Source: Pseudomonadota bacterium (GTDB lineage Bacteria; Pseudomonadota; Alphaproteobacteria; Rhizobiales; MH13). From it: a DNA stretch of 64,000 nucleotides. This document shows, one piece after another, positions 25,701-31,700 of this stretch (position 1 is the stretch's first letter; each line of letters opens with the position of its first letter). The notes below the pieces were generated by a model. That model was not told the DNA's origin. It saw nothing but the letters and a program-made list of their open reading frames with translations, and did no database searches. The DNA is taken from assembly GCA_039024915.1 (NCBI GenBank), contig JBCCPK010000002.1, positions 558,001 to 622,000 on the forward strand, in the 5' to 3' direction. A program made the position numbers and the translations under genes.

Positions 25701-28700
25701 CATCAAGGCGATTGCTTTCGGTATCGCCAACCAGAACATCGTCGAATCCACTACCTGTGACCTCTTCAATCGACGACAGAACATCGCCAGTTGCATGGCC
25801 ACCGGCGAAGACGCCCGCGTCCATGTTGATGGTCACACCAGCATTCGAGCCGGTGTAGTCGACCCGGTCCGTCCCCAGACCACCTAGCAGCGTGTCGCCG
25901 CCTCCGCCGCCTTCCAACGTGTCATTGTTTTCGCCACCGCTCAGGATATCGGAACCTGCGCCGCCGCGCAGAACGTCGTTTCCGAGTGACCCGACCAGAT
26001 CGTTGTCGGCCGTATCCCCGATAAGCGTATCGGCAAAGCTTGAACCAACAATCCGCTCGATTGAGACGAACGCGTCGCCATCGGCAGTGCCACCGACACC
26101 AGTTCCAGCCACCAGGTCGATGGTGATACCAGACGCCGAATCGGCATAGTCGGCGGTATCGAAATCGGACCCGCCATCAAGTGTATCAGCGCCCAAGCCA
26201 CCGAAAAGCGTATCATCGCCTTCCTGACCCTGAAGCAGGTCGGCACCGTCCCTGCCAATGAGGGTGTCGGTGCCCAGGCCGCCGATCAGCGTGTTGGCGT
26301 CGTTCGAACCGGTCAACTGGTCGGCGTAGATCGATCCGATCGCGCCTTCGATGCTGGCCAGCAGGTCCCCTTGCGCGTGCCCGCCGGACGCACTTCCTGT
26401 CAGAAGATTGATGGTGACCGCTGCGTTTGAGCCCGAGTAGTCGACCGTGTCGAAATCGAGGCCACCGTCGATCGAGTCGCTGCCTGCGCCGCCGATCAGA
26501 AGGTCGTCGCCTGAGTTACCCTGAAGACTGTCGGTCCCGATATCGCCATCGAGAACGTCATTGCCGCCGCCGCCGGTGAGTACGTTGACTTGCGCATCAC
26601 CAATCAGCGTGTCGTCCGCGCCTGAGCCGATCAGGTTCTCAACCGCTGTAAGCACATCACCAAGCGCATCTCCGCCAGCGGCCGTCTCATCACGCAGCGA
26701 AACGCTGACTGCACCAACGGAGTCGGCATAGCTGACTGTATCTGACCCAGCACCCCCGTCGAGCTGGTCCGCGCCACCGGCGCCCGAAAGGAAGTCGTTG
26801 CCGTCACCGCCAACGAAGGTGTTCACACCTGCCGTGCCGATCAAAGTGTCTGCAAAACCCGAACCGACGATAATCTCGAAATTGCTGTAACTGTCGCCTT
26901 CCGCGTGGCCACCCGATCCGGTGCCCGCCTGAAGGTTCACATTCACCCCGGCAGACGAATTAACATAGGAGAGCGTGTCGGTGCCCAATCCTCCATCAAG
27001 GGTGTCAGCGCCGGAGCCGCCCTCGATCGTATCGTCGCCAAGTCCCCCGAAAAGTTGATCGATCCCGCCAAGACCGGACAGAGTGTCGCCGCCGTCTCCA
27101 CCTTCAATGCGGTTGCCCAGACCGCTGCCTGTGAGCGTGTCGGCAAAATCTCCCCCAGTGAGGTTTTCAATGCTGGAGAATGTGTCGCCGGTGGCTATGT
27201 CGCCGGCCGCAACAGACGTCGAAAGATCGATGCTTATACTGGCGTTGGCGTCGCTGTAGTCAGCGGTATCGCTGCCTGTCCCACCGACGAGGCTGTCCGC
27301 GCCTGCGCCGCCACGCAAAGTGTCGTTACCAGCATCGCCGACAAGCGCATCGGCGCCGGCACCGCCGATGAGGACATCATCGCCAACCGCTCCGCTGAGC
27401 GTGTTGTCAGCAGTATCACCTGTCAGGGTGTCCGCGAAACCGGTGCCGGTAACGTTCTCAATACCGGAAAACGTATCGCCATTAGCGTCGCCGCCGGTCG
27501 CGGTGTTTGTGACAAGGTTGACCGTCACCCCAGCCGTTGAGCCGGTGTAATTGATGGTGTCGATGCCAGCACCGCCAACAAGCGAATCCGCTCCCGCACC
27601 ACCTGTGAGCGTATCATTGTCGAGGCCACCAATGAGTTCATCGTTCCCGCCGGCACCAAGGAGCGTATCCTGGCCCGCCCCGCCTTCAAGCGTGTTTGCC
27701 AAACCATCGCCAGTCAGCACATCGTTATTTGATGAGCCGATGACATTTTCTATGCCAGTCAGTCGATCGCCCTGAGCATCTCCATCCGAACCCAGGCCCG
27801 TCTGAAGATTGACGTTCACTGCAAGGGTCGAGGTGGAATAGTCGGCGACATCGATCCCGCCTTGGCCATCCAATTGGTCCGCCCCGCCACCGCCCAGCAA
27901 ACGGTCGGCACCTGCGCCGCCTTCAAGCGTGTTCGATCCGCCATCTCCAAGCAAAACGTCATCGTTGGTGGAGCCGCGAACGCTCTCAATGGACGACAGC
28001 GTATCGCCGTCAGCTTCGCCGCCGGATGCTGTCTGGGCGGCCAGGTCGATAGTCACCGAGTCGCTTGACCCGGAGTAGTCGACCATGTCGCTTCCAGACC
28101 CACCACGCAGCGTATCGCCACCTGCACCACCTTGCAGAAGATCATCTCCATCCTGACCGGACAGCACGTCGTTGCCCTGCCCGCCGCGCAGGGTGTCGGC
28201 AGATCCGCCACCGCTCAGATCGTTGGCCTCGGCATCACCGGTAATGGTATCGGCAAGCGCCGACCCGACAACATTCTCGATACCGCTTAGTGTGTCGCCA
28301 TCAGCCTCACCGCCGCTACCGATCCCGGCGACCAGGTCAACCGTGACGGCGGTAAACGAGTCGGCGTAAACGGCCGTATCCGTGCCGCTGCCGCCTTGCA
28401 GGGTATCAGCGCCTTCGCCACCAATGAGCGTATCGTTGAGCGCACCACCGTCGAGAACATTGGCCTGAGCATTTCCTCGCAGCGTATCGTCTAAAGACGA
28501 TCCGGTTGCATTTTCAATGCTCTGGAGAACATCGCCCTGCGCATCCCCGCCAACGCCCGTACCGGCCTGCAGATCGATCGTGACCCCACCAGCTGACGCC
28601 GAGTAGTCAACGGCGTCCGTGCCAGCACCACCGTCCAGCTCGTCCGCGCCGCCTAGACCAACCAGAACATCGTTTCCGGCTGCTCCAACAAGAACGTTTG

Positions 28701-31700
28701 CGGAAACGGTTCCCCGCAAATCGTCGTTAAAACCTGATCCGAGCACCTGCTCGAAATCAACAATGGTGTCGCCTTGGGCATGTCCGCCCGTCGCAGATTG
28801 CGCGGTCAGATCGACGTTCACTCCGGCGTTGGACAAGCTGTAATCAAGCGTATCAGTACCCAACCCACCATCGAGCGTATCCGCACCCTCACCGCCGACG
28901 ATCCGATCGTTCCCGCTGTCACCGGACAGAATGTCAGAGCCCTGACGGCCTTCAATGACATCATCTCCGGCAGCACCTGAGAGGATGTCATCAGCGTTGC
29001 TACCGCGCAGCGTGTCGCCGAGGGTCGAGCCTTCAACCTCTTCAATATTGAGAAGCTGGTCGCCCTGCGCATCACCGCCTTGTCCTATGCCAGACTGAAG
29101 GTCGACGACGACGCCTGTGTTGGAGTTTATGTAGGTAGCGACATCAAACCCGCCGCCGCCATCAATGAAGTCTTCGTTCGCGCCACCGTCGATAACGTCG
29201 TCGCCGGCACCGCCCCGCAAGGTGTCCTGCCCGGAGCCGCCTGCGAGTACATCGTTGCCGGCACCGCCCTGAAGGAGGTTGGCCTGGGATGAGCCGATCA
29301 AGGTATCGTTGAAAGCCGAGCCAACCAGGTTCTCGACGTCAGTAATGGTATCGCCGCTAGCATCGCCACCCGACGCGACGCCTTGTGCCAGATCGATGGT
29401 GACCGCACCGGCGGAGCTCGCATAGGTGGCGGTATCGACCCCGGTCTCGCCTGCAAGGACGTCGGCGCCCAAACCGCCTTCAAGCGTATCGTTGCCCGCA
29501 CCGCCACGAAGCGTATCGGATGCGTCGCCACCCTCTAAGGTGTCGGCTCCGTTGCCACCATCGAACGTGTTTGCAAGGCCGTCACCGACAAGGGTGTCAT
29601 CATAGATTGAGCCGACCACGCGTTCGACGTTGATCAGCGTGTCACCTTGCGCATCGCCACCTGAAGCGATTCCCGCATCAAGGTCGATATCCACCGCAGC
29701 GGTAGAGTTCGTGTAATCTGCAGTATCCGAACCTTGGCCACCATCGAGCGTGTCGCCGCCAGCACGACCCACCAGCACGTCGTCGCCCATTCCACCTTGC
29801 AAGGTGTTGGCGCCTGCATCGCCTGAAAGCGTGTCAGCCCGATCCGAACCGCGTAGGTTTTCGATGTCGATGAGTGCATCGCCTTCGGCATCGCCACCGA
29901 CACCGAAACCGGAGAAAAGATCAACATTAACAGCAGCAAGCGAGCCTTCGTAGGACGCGGTGTCAGAACCTTGGCCGCCGATGAGCGTATCAGCGCCTTG
30001 GCGTCCCAACAGTGTGTCGTTGCCGTCTGCGCCCTCAAGGACCGAAGCAAGATCATCACCAGCAAGCGTATCGTCGAAGCCCGAGCCGACAAGGTTCTCG
30101 ATACCGATCAGCGTATCGCCCTCAGCATCCCCTTGAGTATTGACACCGGTCGCCAGATCGACGTTCACCCCGCTCGCGGCACTCTGATACGTAACCGTGT
30201 CAATGCCGACGCCGCCGTCGAGCCGATCCGCGCCACCGCGGCCCTCAAGCGTGTCGTTACCAACATCACCAATCAGCACATTGCCCGCGTCGTCGCCTCG
30301 AAGGGTGTCGCTGCGTTGGCTGCCGACAACGTCTTCAACGTCGACGTAGGTATCTCCCTCAGCGTCTCCGCCGACGCCGGAAACAGCTTCAAGGTCGACG
30401 GTGACGGCACCAAAGGATGTGGAATAATCGGCAACGTCCTGACCCGCCCCGCCATCGAGGACGTCTGCACCACCCTGCCCAGCAAGCCGGTCATCACCAC
30501 CACCGCCGCTCAGACGGTTATCCGCGCTATCGCCCGACAGATCGTCTGCGAACGCCGAACCCTGCAGGTTCTCGATATCAGAAAGGCTGTCACCGGTCGC
30601 ATCGCCGCCCACAGCAGTGCCGGCGGACAGATCGATCTCAACGCCAGAACCAGAATTCTGATACGTCGCCGTATCGACCCCAAGGCCGCCAGCCAAGCTA
30701 TCGGCCCCGGCACCGCCCTCGATAAGATCGGCACCCTCTCCACCATCAATCGTATCGTCGCCCGCGCCAGCGCGAATGGTGTCATCGCCTAAGCCACCGG
30801 CGAGATCATCGACACCCGAACCGCCAATGAGGGTATCGTTACCGCCATTACCCTCGAGAACGCCGCCAGCATCAGACAATTCCAGCGTATCATCGAACGC
30901 CGAGCCCGCCACACCTTCAATGCTGGTAAATGTATCGCCGTTGGCCGCGCCGCCCGAGCCAGTTCCGGTCCGGAGAGAAACCGCGACACCTCCAGCCGCA
31001 TCGGCGTAAGATGCAAGGTCGACCCCTTCGCCGCCATCCAGGGCATCAGCCCCGAGGCCACCCTCAAGCCGATCGTCGCCGCCTCCGCCCTGCAACAGAT
31101 CGGCGCCACCTCCACCGAACAGCGTATCATTGCCATCGGCACCGCTTAAGGTATTGCCCGATGCATCACCTCGCAGCGTGTCATCGAAAGCGGAACCGGC
31201 AAGGTTCTCAATGTTTGCGAAACTGTCGCCCTCTGCGTCACCGCCCTGGCCGGTTCCGGCAGCGAGATCAACGGAAATGGCGGTGTCGGATGTGCTGTAG
31301 TTAGCAACATCAATGCCAGCGCCGCCGTCCAACGTATCGGCACCGGCTCCCCCTTCGAGGGAGTTTGCACCTGCGTCACCGGTAAGCGTGTCATCGAACG
31401 CCGTCCCGACCAAACCTTCGACGCCCGTCAGCGTATCGCCGAACGCGTAGCCGCCCGCCGCAACACCGTTGAGCAAATCGACGTTAATGGAGGAGTGGGA
31501 GAACGAGTAATCGACGATATCAAATCCGGCTCCCGCGTCGATCTGGTCTAAGCCAGCACCCGCATAGATCAGATCATCACCGGCGCCGGCATTGATGACG
31601 TTTCCGGTCGGAACGTCCCAGAGGATTTGGATTGCCTGCTGGGTAAGCGGGTTGATCAGGAAGGCGGAGTCTTCGTCCGTGACCTCGCGCGTGCCAGTGT

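Noticed and set aside
9780..31602. Regular short DNA repeats that could suggest a CRISPR or satellite array
   Set aside because: Spacing and sequence follow the codons of RTX nonapeptides, there are no constant repeats with unique spacers of fixed size, and no cas genes are present.
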